This document shows positions 48,235 to 60,087 of a stretch of 64,000 nt of DNA, piece after piece; positions within the stretch are counted from its first letter, which is position 1; each line of letters opens with the position of its first letter. Made by a program: the position numbers and the translations under genes. This stretch comes from Piper betle (taxonomy: Eukaryota; Streptophyta; Magnoliopsida; Piperales; Piperaceae). Under the pieces are notes generated by a model, which was given only the letters and a program-made list of their open reading frames with translations, was not told where the DNA came from and made no database searches. Where the stretch lies: the NCBI GenBank assembly GCA_033002965.1, contig JAURVB010013304.1:186001-250000 (forward strand). The letters run 5' to 3'.

Positions 48235-49845
48235 CATATATTTATACGATTGCTATTATTTATTATTTATAATTAGTGTATTATTTATTTTCATGTAATT
48301 TATTTTTTTTATATTTATTCATGAGTTTTTTTTATTAGTTATGTATTCCTTTGTCATGTTTCGATTTGCATATCGAATGTTTATTTATTGATTTGTTTGG
48401 TGTTGTTGATTGTTTGAGTGTTGTTATTCCTAATGTACACATACACTATAACCATGCATCATATAAAGTTGTTACTTTTTTGTTGAGCAGTGGGCTATGA
48501 TGTAGGTTTCACAATCTGAACTCGTCGTAGATGTGTTGTCACATTAAGAGCTTGGACCTAAGGTTTGTTATGACTATTTTTAGTTTTGTTGTTATACCCT
48601 ATCGTAGTTTTGATTTTCACATTGTAGGACTTATTAAGTGGATGTTTTATTGGACCTCACTTAATATGTGTCATCTAGACTTATTTTATTTCCGTGATTA
48701 ATAATACCCGACGATGAGATCCCTCGTATTATTGTTGAACGTAGTTCCACATTACCTTGCCTTCAGACCTACTTATATGAAAATCTTACTAACCCTATAT
48801 ATAATTTTCATCAAGTTTTCAGTAAGCCGAAAGTTGGTGGACTTGGCTTTACATATACAGTGAGTGTCAGGTTGCAACGGGCTTTGGATTAGTGAGTGCG
48901 ATGTTCCATTCTCAAGGGATCGTGACATCTCTCATCTTGAACGTCCTCACACCTGGAGACAGGTATTGTTGTATAGAACGAATGTCTAGACTTGTGTACA
49001 ACGTATGTCTTGTAGCATTTAGCCGTTGTGCTCTCGGTTAGTGTTATATAAAGGTTTAGAGAAGGCTTTGCGATATGCGCTTTTTCCCGAGAGTAAGACT
49101 TATTATATGATATTATCGAGAGACGGTATTTGTCAAAAGTGATACATCACCAGTTTAGTTCAGGATGTTATCTAGTTTACCATTTGATGGCTCCTCAATA
49201 AATGCCCTTTGAGTGTTCCCATGAAGTTATATTTTAGTTTTACATCTTCGTAGAAGTCAGTCTCTAGTTGCCTGTATGTATTAGCTATTTTTTCAAGCCA
49301 CTAACACTCGTAGCTGACGATTTTCTTATTATATATATATAGGTATTGTGTCTTTATGTGTTGGGCCAGCCTTGGTGGAAAGGGTATATAGTTGCTACAC
49401 ATTAATACTCAACACACCGTTGTTGTCTTTCGTCCTTTGTTTGTATTTGATGCATGCTTTTATGTATTACTTAATGTATTGTGATGCTTGCTTTAATCAA
49501 CTTATGTATTAGCAGATCAAACATAGTGTATCAGGCTTCTTGATGAGGCATTCATACTTCAATTCCAATAGTTTTTTTGTATGTATTTATTTATGTATAT
49601 TACCTATTTATATATTTTGGTTTTGAATGTTTACATGTCATGTCATTACGCGTAGCTCTTTATTAGATTGTTGTACGCATCTATTCGTCTTTTTCTTTTG
49701 AGTGTTGTCTATGCATTTATGCCAAAAGGATTGTTTTAGTTCGTTTCTCATTTGAGTCTTTCTGATTAATCGATTTAAACATAACTAGACTTGATCGTAA
49801 TAATTTTGTTCTAGTTCTTATATGAACCGGATTCGAGGTGTTACA
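48235..49845 (-). mobile_element. Older diverged LTR fragment of the same family
   Basis: On the minus strand it begins TGTAACACCTCGAATCCGG at 49845, matching TGTAACACCCCAAATCCGG of the 5991 element. It also matches the LTR at GATGAGATCCCTCG, GATTAATAA and the ACTTAATA...TTCCATTCTCAAGGGATC-type segments (48640-48920), though with heavy divergence and CpG loss. The left end is interrupted by solo LTR 2. The GC-rich block is not recognisable here. Confidence 0.7.
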
Positions 49846-50430
49846 AGGGCTGCTAATTGATAGAATTAGCTCGTAAGTTATTTGGTGTTAAGGTCGGTTT
49901 GACTCGACTTGAAACTCGTCATAAAAATGCTTGAACTCAAACTCAACTTGACAAGAATTACAATATTTTTATTTTTTTATTTTTTGTGGATGGTCTATTT
50001 TATTGAAGCAAATATGAAAAATGGAATACATGTGGGCATACAATTAATAATTTTGTAATATATGTATAATGACTAAATTGATTACTTCATGCAATAAAGT
50101 AATTAATATGTCAACATTAAAATCTATAATAATATCATGTGTTGCCACTTTAAATGAAAATTATAATTGTTATTTTAAGCTTTTGTAATCTTTGTATTAT
50201 TTTATGCAATTATTATAATTAATATGATATTTTATTTTTCAAAGTGTTTAAGGTAATTTTACGTGCATACCCTTGTGTTTATCCAATTCAAGTTGATTTC
50301 AAGATTGAGTTCGAGCATGAATGTTGAGAACTCGATCGAACTCAAGTCAAGATGGAATGACCTTGGAGCATAATCGAGTCTAAATTTGAACTCAACTCGT
50401 TAGTTCAATTAGCAACCTTACTCCCTTTTC
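49846..50430. mobile_element. Non-autonomous DNA element with GCTAATTGA inverted ends
   Basis: The left end reads AAGGGCTGCTAATTGATAG and the right end is the complement of AAGGTTGCTAATTGAACTAA, an imperfect inverted repeat. Subterminal repeats of CTTGAACTCAAACTCAAC and TTGAACTCAACTCGTTAG type lie inside both ends. It is about 585 bp, AT-rich and non-coding. No convincing target duplication was found. It abuts the end of the old LTR, suggesting insertion at or near that boundary. Confidence 0.55.
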
Positions 50431-51519
50431 GGACACCCACTTTGGACAGGTAAATCTCATCCTCTCGACTGGGGTAACTTGATAATTTTAATTTTTTGAT
50501 AATTTTTAATTAAGTAATAATTGTCTTTAGTTTCTATGTATAATATAATATAAATAAAGGGAAAGGTTTTTGGTAGGTAGGAGCATGCTCCTACGCCCAA
50601 CTCTAATATGGGTTGTCTGATCATTAAGATGGCTCAAATTTGATGAAAAAATAAAACACTGCTCCACCCATTCTTCGTTGGTAGTGGCTAGGCCCAATGT
50701 CCAGTAGTGTGTGTCGGCCAATTTTTTTTTTTAAGGTGTACGTAAATTCGGCTTCCATAGTCTGAACTTGGCCGTCTGATAGGGGATGACCGCTGAAGAA
50801 ACTTTTTTTTTAAAAAAAGTGCGACCAAAACTAGCCGCCGCTAGTCTGTGGTGGCTGGCGGGACTTGGCCCTCCCTTAGCCAGGTCCATCCTGCAGTGCC
50901 AACAACTTGCTTGCGAGGCCGAGATAGAAAGTTTTTTATTTTAAAGGCACGGTAGAATGTTTTTTTTAAAGGCTCAACCGTACTTGGCTGTCCCGTGGCG
51001 AAATCTAGTAGGGGGATAGCAAGGGCCGGCCCACGATGGTCGGCCCTGACTTGTGGCGACCTAATCTGACTCCACCGCCCTGCGACCATGTACTTCTGAG
51101 ACCATATAAATAAAAGCTTCGACCTCAAACGTCAAATAAATTGTCAATCTAAGTAATATGATAAGGGTAAAGTGAAGAAGAGCAAGGGGCAGAAAAAATT
51201 CTTCTGCCCCAAGCTCTCTGGGCCGTCCGATTATAAGGACAGCCCAGATTTCTTATTAAAAAAAATTTTAATACACGCCGTCGCCGCCGCCCTGTCGTGG
51301 CCACCGCCCCGCCGCTGACGCCGCCGCCCTCCCCCTCCCTCCTCTTCGCTCTCCCCCGCCGCGGACGCCGCCGCCCAGCCGCAGCCGCCTTGTCGCGGCC
51401 ACCGCCCCGTCGCGGACGCTGCCGCCCCTCCCTCCTCTTCGCTCCCCCACCGCAGACGCCGTCACCCAGCCGCGGATGCCTACCCGTGGCACAATTTTTT
51501 TCTTGTCAGGGCCGCCGCC

Positions 51520-51604
51520 GGCCAGATCCGGCCGCGACAGGCTGGACCTGACCGTGATAGGGCCGGGGACGGCCAGGTCCAGCCTGTCGCGGCCGGATCT
51601 GGCC
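51520..51604. repeat. Perfect 31-bp inverted repeat with 23-bp loop
   Basis: The left arm 51520-51550 (starting GGCCAGATCCGG, ending GCTGGACCTG) is exactly complementary to the right arm 51574-51604 (starting CAGGTCCAGC, ending CCGGATCTGGCC). Both arms are GC-rich, giving a very stable hairpin. Further CCAGATCTGGCC-type partial copies follow at 51650-51670. Confidence 0.9.
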
Positions 51605-51671
51605 ACGGCTGACCGCCCACAACCGGCCGCAGCCCGCCCGCATCTGGCGACGGCCAGATCTGGCCGTGGCA

Positions 51672-51693
51672 GGGGCCGGGGCCGGGGCCGGGG
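51672..51693 (+). repeat. (GGGGCC)n run, candidate G-quadruplex
   Basis: Three GGGGCC units followed by GGGG give four G-tracts of four with two-base loops, an ideal parallel G-quadruplex pattern. It lies 70 bp from the perfect hairpin in the same GC island. Confidence 0.8.
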
Positions 51694-52104
51694 ATTAGAT
51701 GCAGATCGGCGGCGCAGGAAATCGGATCTCGTATGATAAATATATTTTATATTTTGAAAAAAATACCAGAAATGATTAAAAAGAAAAATTGTACAAAAAA
51801 TGAGTATAGGTAACATTTGTCATATATATGCGAATCCAGTTTGGGCTAATCTTTACCCGAAATAAATAATAAACTTAAAAATAGAATTGATGGAACTTTT
51901 GAAAAACAAGAAAATAAGATTTGACGGAGATAATATAAATGAAAAATGCAAAATTATATATTATGAAGTACGGCTCGTGACAGGATTGCACTTGAACATC
52001 ACATAATTGTCATATCAAAAAGAAAACGAAAGCCAAACAACTCGTGCCACGCTGATCTTCACCTTTTCTCCGTTGGATTGTTCCGGCGCCTTCTATCGAC
52101 TCTG

Positions 52105-55100
52105 ATGGCGGCCAAGGCGTTGCCCACTCATGATGAGATCGACCCTAAGACCGGCTTTTGCACCTCCACCCGCACCTTCCACAGCCTCCGACCCCGCCTC
52201 GAACTCCCGCCCCTCGACCAACCTCTCCGCCGCCTCCTTCGCCATCCACCGTCTCCTTTCCCACCTAGCCTGCGACGACCGTGCCTCCACCGCCGCCATC
52301 ATCGACTCCGACTCCGGCTACCGCCTCTCCTTCGCCGACTTCCTCAACCAGGTCCGCTCCCCGCCGCCTCCCTCCGGTGGCTGTCCAAGGGGAGTGTCGC
52401 CTTTGTGCTGGCTCCCAACTCCCCCAAGTCCCCGTCCTCTTCTTTGCCCTCCTTTCAATTGGTGTCGTTGTCTCACCGGCCAACCCTCTAGGCACGCCGG
52501 CGGACGTATCCCGGCAGGTGCAGCTCTCCCTGCCCCGCCGTCGCCTTTGTCACCACAGCCACCGCCCACAAGCTCCCCTCCAGCCTCTCCATCCCCGTCT
52601 TCCTCCTTCATACACAGCACTTCGACGGCGAAATGCTCGCCGGGAATCTCTCCGGCGACATCCCAGACGTGAGGATAATGCAGTCGGACGCGGCGGCGAT
52701 ACTCTACTCCTCCGGCACGACGGGGCATGTGAAGGGCGTCGTCCTCACCCACCGCAACCTCATCGCCACTCTCGCTTTATTCTGGTCGGCAACCCAAGAG
52801 CAGCCTTCCCCGCCTGCTCATGTTGAGCTCTTGTCCGTGCTTTTCTTCCACACCTCCGGCTTCTTCAAGTCGCTGTCATCATTGGCAGTGGGAGAGACGA
52901 TTGTGGTCATGGAACAGTTCGACTTGGGCAAGGCGCTCAAGTCGGTGGAGGAGTTCAAAGTGACCCGCCTGTTTGTCGGGGCGCCAGCTGTCGTCGCGAT
53001 GGCGACAGCCATCGCCGGGGCCGCGTTCGATCTGAGTTCGCTACAAGTAGTGATCGGCAGTGGCTCCTCTATCGCCGCCAAGTTCCTGACCATGTTCCGT
53101 GACAGGTTCCCTTGGGTGAAGTTGTTTCATGTAAGCATCCTCTTTCGTACCCCTCGATCGCCTCTATTACTTCTACTTTCCTCCAATATGGTAATTAAAT
53201 AAAAACTCAGATCGATGCTTAGTATATTTCAGAGCTCTCTCATTTAAACTTCAACATCATTCGTTTCGTTTGTAAAGTTAATTTAGGATGTAAGTTGGGC
53301 GTCCATGAACATTAATTTATCTCATTTCATTTCAAGGGTTATGGACTAACGGAGGCGGGTCCAGTATCGGCGCAGCTAATTACCGAGGTGAAGGTGCCAT
53401 ACCAGGTCTCGGTAGGGGCTCTAGCCCCCAATCTTGAAGCGAAGGTAGTCGACTCCGTCGCCGGCAGAGCTCTGTTTCCCGGACAGAGTGGGGAGCTTTG
53501 GCTTAGAGGACCAACCATCATGCAAGGTTTTAAATCAATCATATCTATATGTCTTCTGATTCTGATCAATCTCCATTTACTAATTGATCAGAGTTCAGAT
53601 AATGTGAAAGCTTTCTACTTAAAAATCCATTCGTTAATTTCTGTCATAAATGGTCACGTGGGATATATAGGATATGTCCGTGATGAAGCGGCGACAGGTG
53701 CGGTTCTGGATTCAGAAGGTTGGTTAAGAACCGGCGACGTCTGCTACTTCGATGAAAATGGCCTGATTCATGTTGTGGATCGGCTCAAGGAGATGATCAA
53801 GTACCGGGGCTACCAGGTCATCTTGCCAACTCCTAATTCCTTTATTTAATGATTAATCAATTATAATCGGGGATCACATGGTGCTCAAGAGTAAAAAAGA
53901 AAGTAATAATTACATACTTTATCCTACGTCCCTATATAATTACTATCGCAGTCATTAATTAAGGGATACGCTCGTGTTATCCAATTTATATGCTTCATAT
54001 GTCATTCATTAATTTATGTTTTATTCTATAATTAGTTCTGGTGTTTTTATTAAATTTCCCTTTTCTTTTTAAGTTGCTTTTATTTTTCCACTAATCGGTA
54101 ATATCAATAAAATTCTTCCCTTTTTTTGTAAAAAACTCTTCAATTTAGCTAGGCAATTATATGTTAGTACGGATTATGTTACTTTAATTAATTTATAAAT
54201 GGACATTTATTAATTGATTAAATAAGATGGACTACAATGATCTCATATAGCCCTAATTAAAGGAAGAGATAGATTATAACAATTTAATTTTTAATTTTTT
54301 TATCTTGGACAAATCCCTTATTTCTTATCAGTCATGTTGGGACTTTTAATTTCACTTTTATGAATAAGAATAAATATACGGGTTTAATATATATTAAATT
54401 GGAAGTTGTCCATGCTAAAACCATATCGATCGTTTTCATGAGCATTGAATTAGAACTTAGAAGTTTTCAACTTCAGTTCGTGATACAATAATGATCTACA
54501 AACTTCAAACATTTTGAGTCCAGGTTCGTCCGGCAGAATTGGAGCATCTACTTCTGAATCATCCTGAAATCGTTGACGCGGCCGTTATACCGTAAGTTTC
54601 TACATCACTACTCTTATTATAACTTATAAGCATCATATGTTTCACTTTTTTTATCTATCTTTTGACGCCAAAGGTAAAAAAGAAAAAGACAAAAATGGTG
54701 ATGTCTGTATAGGTACCCGGATGATGAAGCAAGTGAAATTCCCATGGCTTTCGTCGTCAGAGCCCCCGCAAGTACTCTCGACCATGGAAAAGTCATGGAT
54801 TTCACTGCCAAACATGTAATGCAATCTTCCCTCTCTCTTTTTCAAACACTTTCCAGCTCGTTATCTATTTCTATCTTTCAGTAAATGGGTGGTTTTCAAA
54901 TTCTATAGTCAGGTGAAGGATGAATTAATAAGATATATGCTCAAAGGTTTACTTTCACTCTATTGTAAGCAAGTATCCATACAGGACTATGATCTGTAAC
55001 CTGATCATGTTCTTGATAACCTATCAGTACAGTTGATAGGTAATTACAACATAATTGATAAACAATCAATCAATCTTATCTCTATCCTTGATATGAGTGT

Positions 55101-55744
55101 GATTTATTTTTTCCCCTTGTATAGTTCAAGGTATACATGATCACTACTATTCTTGTGTCACGATCATAGTATATAGACTGTACATATTAGTCTGATAGAA
55201 TATTAGTTTTTCGAAATAGGATATTATTATCCTGAGCGAATGTATGTTGTTGGGGAATAATTACTGTTTATTATTTTGTGCTTTTTACCGACAAAAAAAT
55301 CAAAATTACCTAACTAGAGAATCAAATGTAATTACTAATAAAGGGGAAAAAATCTAATTGCCCAGAATCCCCTCATTTGAATTAGGATTAGTTTACAAGA
55401 TACGTTTTTTAAAAAAAAAGAAGAAATAGGTCGAGTCTGGCCGAGTGGGCCAAGACTGGATGGTCTGTGGAGGACAAGGTAGTAAGATCTGGCCATTCAT
55501 ATAGCTAACTCGTTGCTGGACTTATAGGCGGCTAGATGCGGTTGTACAAAATGAGTATGCAATAAGCTGATATATAGCTCTCTCAAGAATAATATTGTTG
55601 TTTTTGTGATTGCGGTAGGTGGCTCCTTACGAAAGGATAAGAAAGGTGGCCTTCGTAGAAGCTATACCCAAGAATGCCGCGGGCAAAGTTTTGAGAAAGG
55701 AGCTGATTAAGACGGCGGACTTCGAAGTACTATTTCAGAGTTGA
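52105..55744 (+). pseudogene. 4-coumarate:CoA-ligase-like gene copy 2, frameshifted, SKL lost
   Basis: Paralogue of the gene at 39997-42227. Exons: 52105-53130, 53337-53526, 53671-53816, 54524-54591, 54713-54815 and 55619-55744. Exons 3-6 have exactly the same lengths as in copy 1 (146, 68, 103, 126 bp). Motifs: [64 protein letters not shown] and [13 protein letters not shown]. Exon 1 is broken several times: near 52227 (after PPLDQPL), a two-base loss at about 52358, the loss shared with copy 1 near 52421 (NSPK/VPVLFF), and a shift near 52531. The C-terminus reads LFQS, so the peroxisomal SKL is gone. Exons 2-6 are otherwise open. The amount of damage in exon 1 argues for a genuine pseudogene. 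Confidence 0.85.
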
Positions 55745-57032
55745 TATAATTGGTTCGAATAATTTTGTGTTTTTAAATAAGTGAAAATGTTCATATCATT
55801 TGGCATATCTTACGTTACTTATCATGTAAAATGTTTATAGTATACCGTATTATATCGAATTTATAACCTTAATTGGACATAGTTGGTTCAAACCTATCAG
55901 ATTCAACTAGATTTTAAAATAATAAATAACATGTATTGTAATTAGATAGTAAAAGCCTTTTTATCAATATTTGATTAAATACCAGTTAAAAACCATAGTT
56001 TTAAACAACAAAAAGGGGTAATTTTATATTAAAAGGACAGATGAAATGGTGGGAATGTAAAAAATGTATATAAAGTTGAAGAAGTTAAGCAGCATATTGG
56101 GTAGGACCGATTTGTACAATTCGATAGTTAAAACTATATATGCTTGTAGAGGCTAGTGATTATATCAACCAAAGATCCAAATCTACAAACTAAGTTGTGA
56201 TCAACTTGACCAATACTCTTTTAATCTTGAGTAAAGCCAAGTTAATTTTTTGTTAATAAAATACTGTCATTATTTGTTGTATATTTTAGCTAAAGAGGAA
56301 TAATTAATTAACCTAGTTGTCCATGAGTTAAAACAAAAAAATTATTAGTTGGATACATCACATAATATAATTGTGGTCATCTGTGATTAATAATCATCGA
56401 ATTCAATGTTTGAGCACATGATTTTGTACCATTTGTACCTACAAATAGTAGTGGGAAATGGATTTTTTGCCACCAAAATTTTAATTAATAATAAAATTAT
56501 TTTTTGTGACAAAAGAGTCTTTGTTATCAAAATTTACTACTACAAATTTTGATAAAAAATACCTCCACAACTAATTTAATTTGTTAGCAAAATGGTAATA
56601 AATTGTCGCTAAATATATTCAACTAACAAATTAAGTGATAAATTATTATCAAACTGTCATTGAAAAGTCACAAAAAAATAGTAACATATTTCGGTAATTA
56701 AGATTTGGTGTTAAATTAGTTTTTTTCATCGAAACTTTTGATAGGGTTTGGTGACAAATTTAATATATGTATTTTTTAAATGGCGCCCTATGTGGTGCGC
56801 CAACTATGTCATGCCCTCATGGGCGCCATCAGGCCCACGTGCGTCGAACGCAGCACATGCGCAGCAGCGACAGCATGCATGCCGGGCCGCTCAGCCGCAT
56901 GGTCGGGTAGCATGGCGGCGGCTAGGATTGGGCCGAGGGTAGGGCTGAGGCCGAGGGTAGGCTACGAGGCCGAGGGTGAGGCAAGACTGCTCGGGGAGGA
57001 GCGGGTGGGACGGGACGATTCGGTAAGGCCAC
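55745..57032. other. Intergenic DNA; AT-rich then GC-rich
   Basis: 55745-56450 is AT-rich with no gene. At 56460-56760 there are repeated GTGACAAA/TTTGTCAC-like and TTGGTGACAAA motifs resembling subterminal repeats of CACTA-type DNA elements, but no CACTA terminus was confirmed. 56780-57032 is GC-rich and continuous in character with 58017-58540, the TRIM element having been inserted between them. Confidence 0.45.
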
Positions 57033-58016
57033 TGTTGTGTTTATCCTATATGGGTCGTAGAGGGCGTTGGTGAGTTAGTATATATGCTAATATGAAAATC
57101 TTATTCTTTGATTTAACTTTTGGATTAAAGGAAGCATGGTGATACCTAGTATAAGTTCATATTGAGGGCCCAAAGGGCCTAACAGTGGTATCAGAACTAG
57201 TGGTTGTTTCTTCATAGGTTCTACCTAATAATTTAAAGAGAGTCATGAGTTTCACATAATAATTTAAAGAGAGTTTGTTAGGTACCATCTGATGGGGTTC
57301 CACATAATGATTTAAGGAGAGTTTGCTAGGTACCATCTCATGACGATGTAGTTCCACCTAATGATTTAAGAAGAGTTTGCTAGGTACCATCTGATGAAAG
57401 GGAGATAAGATCCTAATGATTAAAGGATAGTCTGCTAGGTACCATCTAATAAAGGGGAGATTGTCATCTTAAGGAGAGTTTGCTATGTACCATCTGATAA
57501 AGGGGAGATTGTCAGATCCTAATGATTTAAGGAGAGTTTGCACCTATTGATTTAAGAAGAGTTTGCTAGATACTAGGTACCATTTGATGAAGGGGAGATT
57601 GTCAAATCCTAATGATTTAAGGAGAGTTTGCTACATACCATCTGATGAAGGGGAGATTGTCAAATCCTAATGATTTAAGGAGAGTTTGCTAGGTACTATG
57701 TGATGAAGGGCATCTGATTTAAGGAGAGTTTGCTAGGTACCATATGATGAGGGGGACATTGTCAGATCTTAATGATTTAAGGAGAGTTTACTAGGTATCA
57801 TCTGATGAAGGGGAGATTGTCAGATGATGATGATTTCAAGATCGCCCGACGTGTGAAGGGGAATTATTAGGTTTATCCTCATATTGGTTGTAGAGGGTGT
57901 TGGTGAGTTATATATAGGCTAATGGAAAAATTTTATTCCCTAAGCTAGTTTTTCAATTAAGAGAAGCCCGTGACACCTATTTCAATATTTATTTTGGGGG
58001 TCAAAAGGGCCTAATA
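57033..58016 (+). mobile_element. Complete TRIM element, 984 bp, TSD GCCAC
   Basis: Two direct LTRs of 152 bp each lie at 57033-57184 (TGTTGTGTTTATCC ... GGGCCTAACA) and 57865-58016 (TATTAGGTTTATCC ... GGGCCTAATA). One base after the left LTR is TGGTATCAGAACTAGTGG, a slightly mutated primer-binding site for initiator tRNA-Met. A purine tract (GAAGGGGAA) precedes the right LTR. Perfect GCCAC duplications lie at 57028-57032 and 58017-58021. There is no coding capacity. The right LTR has lost its TG...CA ends by G/A changes. The internal region is a minisatellite. Confidence 0.92.
57228..57825 (+). repeat. Minisatellite forming the internal region of the TRIM
   Basis: Eleven to twelve imperfect copies of AAGGAGAGTTTGCTAGGTAC followed by CATCTGATGAAGGGGAGATTGTCAGATCCTAATGATTT-like sequence, spaced about 43-58 bp. 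The unit contains AAGGGGAGA, so each copy carries a purine tract resembling the element's own polypurine tract. Confidence 0.9.
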
Positions 58017-58106
58017 GCCACGAGTGGGGTTGGGCAGGTAGCAGAGCGCTCGGCGAGTCCACGAGTTGGGTAGGGTGGCATAGCAAGACCGCGAGCGGGG
58101 CCAGCT

Positions 58107-58378
58107 GGCCACCAACGACAACAACAGTGGTCAAGATTGAGGGCGGCTCGACGGAGGACGGAAGGCAGCAATCAAGGCATAGCGGAGGGCCGTCAGTGCC
58201 TAGGGTGGAGTGCCCCCATGTTCTTCCCAATAACAATTGTGCCTGGCCACCAGCAGCAACAACAACAATCAAGACCGAGGGTGGCCCGACGGAAGATAGA
58301 GGGCGGCTACCAAGGCGTAGCGGAGGGCCGTCGGGGCCTAAGGTGGAGTGCCCCCATGTTCTTCCCAATGACAATTGG
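58107..58378. repeat. GC-rich tandem duplication, unit about 138 bp
   Basis: Copy 1 starts GGCCACCAACGACAACAACA (58107) and copy 2 starts GGCCACCAGCAGCAACAACA (58245). Both contain CGGAGGGCCGTC and end with TGGAGTGCCCCCATGTTC. A shorter third repeat of CCCCCATGTTCTTCCCAAT follows at about 58423. Open frames through it lack any known domain. Confidence 0.8.
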
Positions 58379-58540
58379 GCCACGCGTGAGTCACCCCTTT
58401 CGCGACAACCTCATTATTCCTGCCCCCATGTTCTTCCCAATAACAATTCGGCCATGCGCGAGTCACCCCTTTTGCAGCTGGCAACCACATTATTCCTAGT
58501 GGCCTATATGAGACTTTCCGGCCATTTTTTTTAGGCATAA

Positions 58541-59193
58541 CCGAACTGTAAAATACAAACTTTCTCGAGGATTTTACCCGGTTAACTAGAACTGTATTGG
58601 TACGGCTTGGCTTAATTTCATGTTAAGCTAATTTATTAATTAAATATTATTAATATTTGATTAATATGTATATTGTATTATTTATTAGATTGTTTATTAT
58701 CCTGAATTGGTTGATGCATTTGTTATATATACAAATGTCAGTAATTTCTTTGAGATGCTTTAGAGTACTTTATAATGTGTAAACTTATCGACATGACCGA
58801 TTATTTATTATTTATTATAATTTATGGACAATAGAGTCTCCAAATGACTTTGGCTTAGTTAGGCATTTGATTTGTCTTTAGTTCCCATTTTGGTGTATAA
58901 TATGTATAACCGATTTCAGACGATCTTGAGCGCACATTTTGACGCTGCACGTGTTGCACATAGGAGGGCGACTCAAAATGATAAAATTACCATTTTGCTC
59001 CTCTAGCCACCGACTTCCTCTGTTTTTTTCCTTCACCAACGATGGGTTTTTACTGTTTTCCGGCCATTAACGTTATAATCAAAGAAAGTGCAGAGACTTG
59101 AGTAAAATAATTTTCTCTTGCAATAGGGGATGGAAGGGTTACTGAAAAAGTTAGACGTTGTAATCAAAGAAAGGCATGAAGGGGCTACTCTTT
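58541..59193. other. Intergenic DNA, AT-rich
   Basis: The 3' flank of the lipoxygenase pseudogene. AT-rich with no coding motif or transposon end recognised. Confidence 0.5.
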
Positions 59194-60087
59194 TCAGATG
59201 GAAATGCTGTTGGGAATTCCTCCCCCAGTCACTCCAGGGCAAGATGAAGGAAGAAGCAGCTCAAAAGGAGGAACACCAGCACACGTTCTGTTCTTCACAC
59301 AATGTCGTGGTTCTTCCCGTTTATTATCTCCTCCACCTCCTCCAATCTGGCTGAGAGCTTCTAGAACAAAATGAGTATCTTCTGGTCATCAATCCAATGG
59401 GGATGAGGCTGGTGAACCTCTCCCAAGTATTCTTCATCTGGTGAGTGTGTTGATAATGTGTCCTGCAATTCCATCACTTTGGTGGCTTGAAGTTGCGTAG
59501 GTATCTATGATAGAAAAGAGTGCAGGGGATTTAGCAAAAACTGCTGGAACTCGGTTTCTCCTGGTTGGGGGATTAGTCTTCTCATTAGAGCAGGCCGGTT
59601 AGGCACATAGCCTCCATATGGGTACTGGCCGTTCACGGCTGCGTGCTCGCCGGAAGCAGTCCAAAACATTGTGGTTAAAATGCTTGATAGATCATTGCTG
59701 GTTTTCAACTGAGGCCACCAGGTTTCATGCCTCTTGTCATAGTGCCCTTTGTTTATAATCTCGTCCCACCATGCTTGGAGCTCTGGATCGGATGCATCAC
59801 TGTCTGGTTCAGAGTAGAAATGCCCAACATAAGCCTCAACCCAGTCTTTGATGGCAGGCCATATGAGTCATCCATCTGCAGCATATGGATAATCCTCTAT
59901 CACAAGCTTTATACCACAGGGTTGAGAAGGATCTTCTACTGCCATGCCCCTGTGGAAAAATTCATATTGTAGGCCAAATTAAAGACATCTGGAATGCTCA
60001 TAGTTGATGGATTTGCATTATATTCTCAATACAGTTTGAAGGGGCAAACTGGCATCCATTTGCACAGTCCACGAGATTATTACCTTC

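Larger units (their letters stand above)
50431..52104. other. Non-genic DNA with GC-rich islands upstream of 4CL-like copy 2
   Basis: Two GC-rich islands (about 50820-51110 and 51270-51740) have long open frames on both strands but only low-complexity Arg/Pro/Ala translations. An inverted repeat AGGAGCATGCTCCT is at about 50579-50592, and GGGGCAGAA...TTCTGCCCC is near 51186-51210. The stretch 51740-52080 is AT-rich and may contain the copy 2 promoter. Confidence 0.5.

Noticed and set aside
51268..51816. A 182-residue minus-strand frame in a GC island
   Set aside because: It has a low-complexity Arg/Gly translation and overlaps a perfect hairpin and a G-rich repeat. No motif or start context is present.
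56460..56760. A possible CACTA transposon
   Set aside because: Subterminal-like GTGACAAA repeats are present but no CACTA termini or 3-bp duplication could be found, so it is not called.
57228..57825. Regularly spaced repeats resembling a CRISPR array
   Set aside because: The repeats are imperfect, the intervals are themselves repeats, and the array lies between TRIM LTRs in plant DNA.
58127..58534. A 135-residue frame through GC-rich tandem repeats
   Set aside because: The translation simply repeats with the 138-bp DNA unit and matches nothing. It is more likely repeat DNA than a gene.
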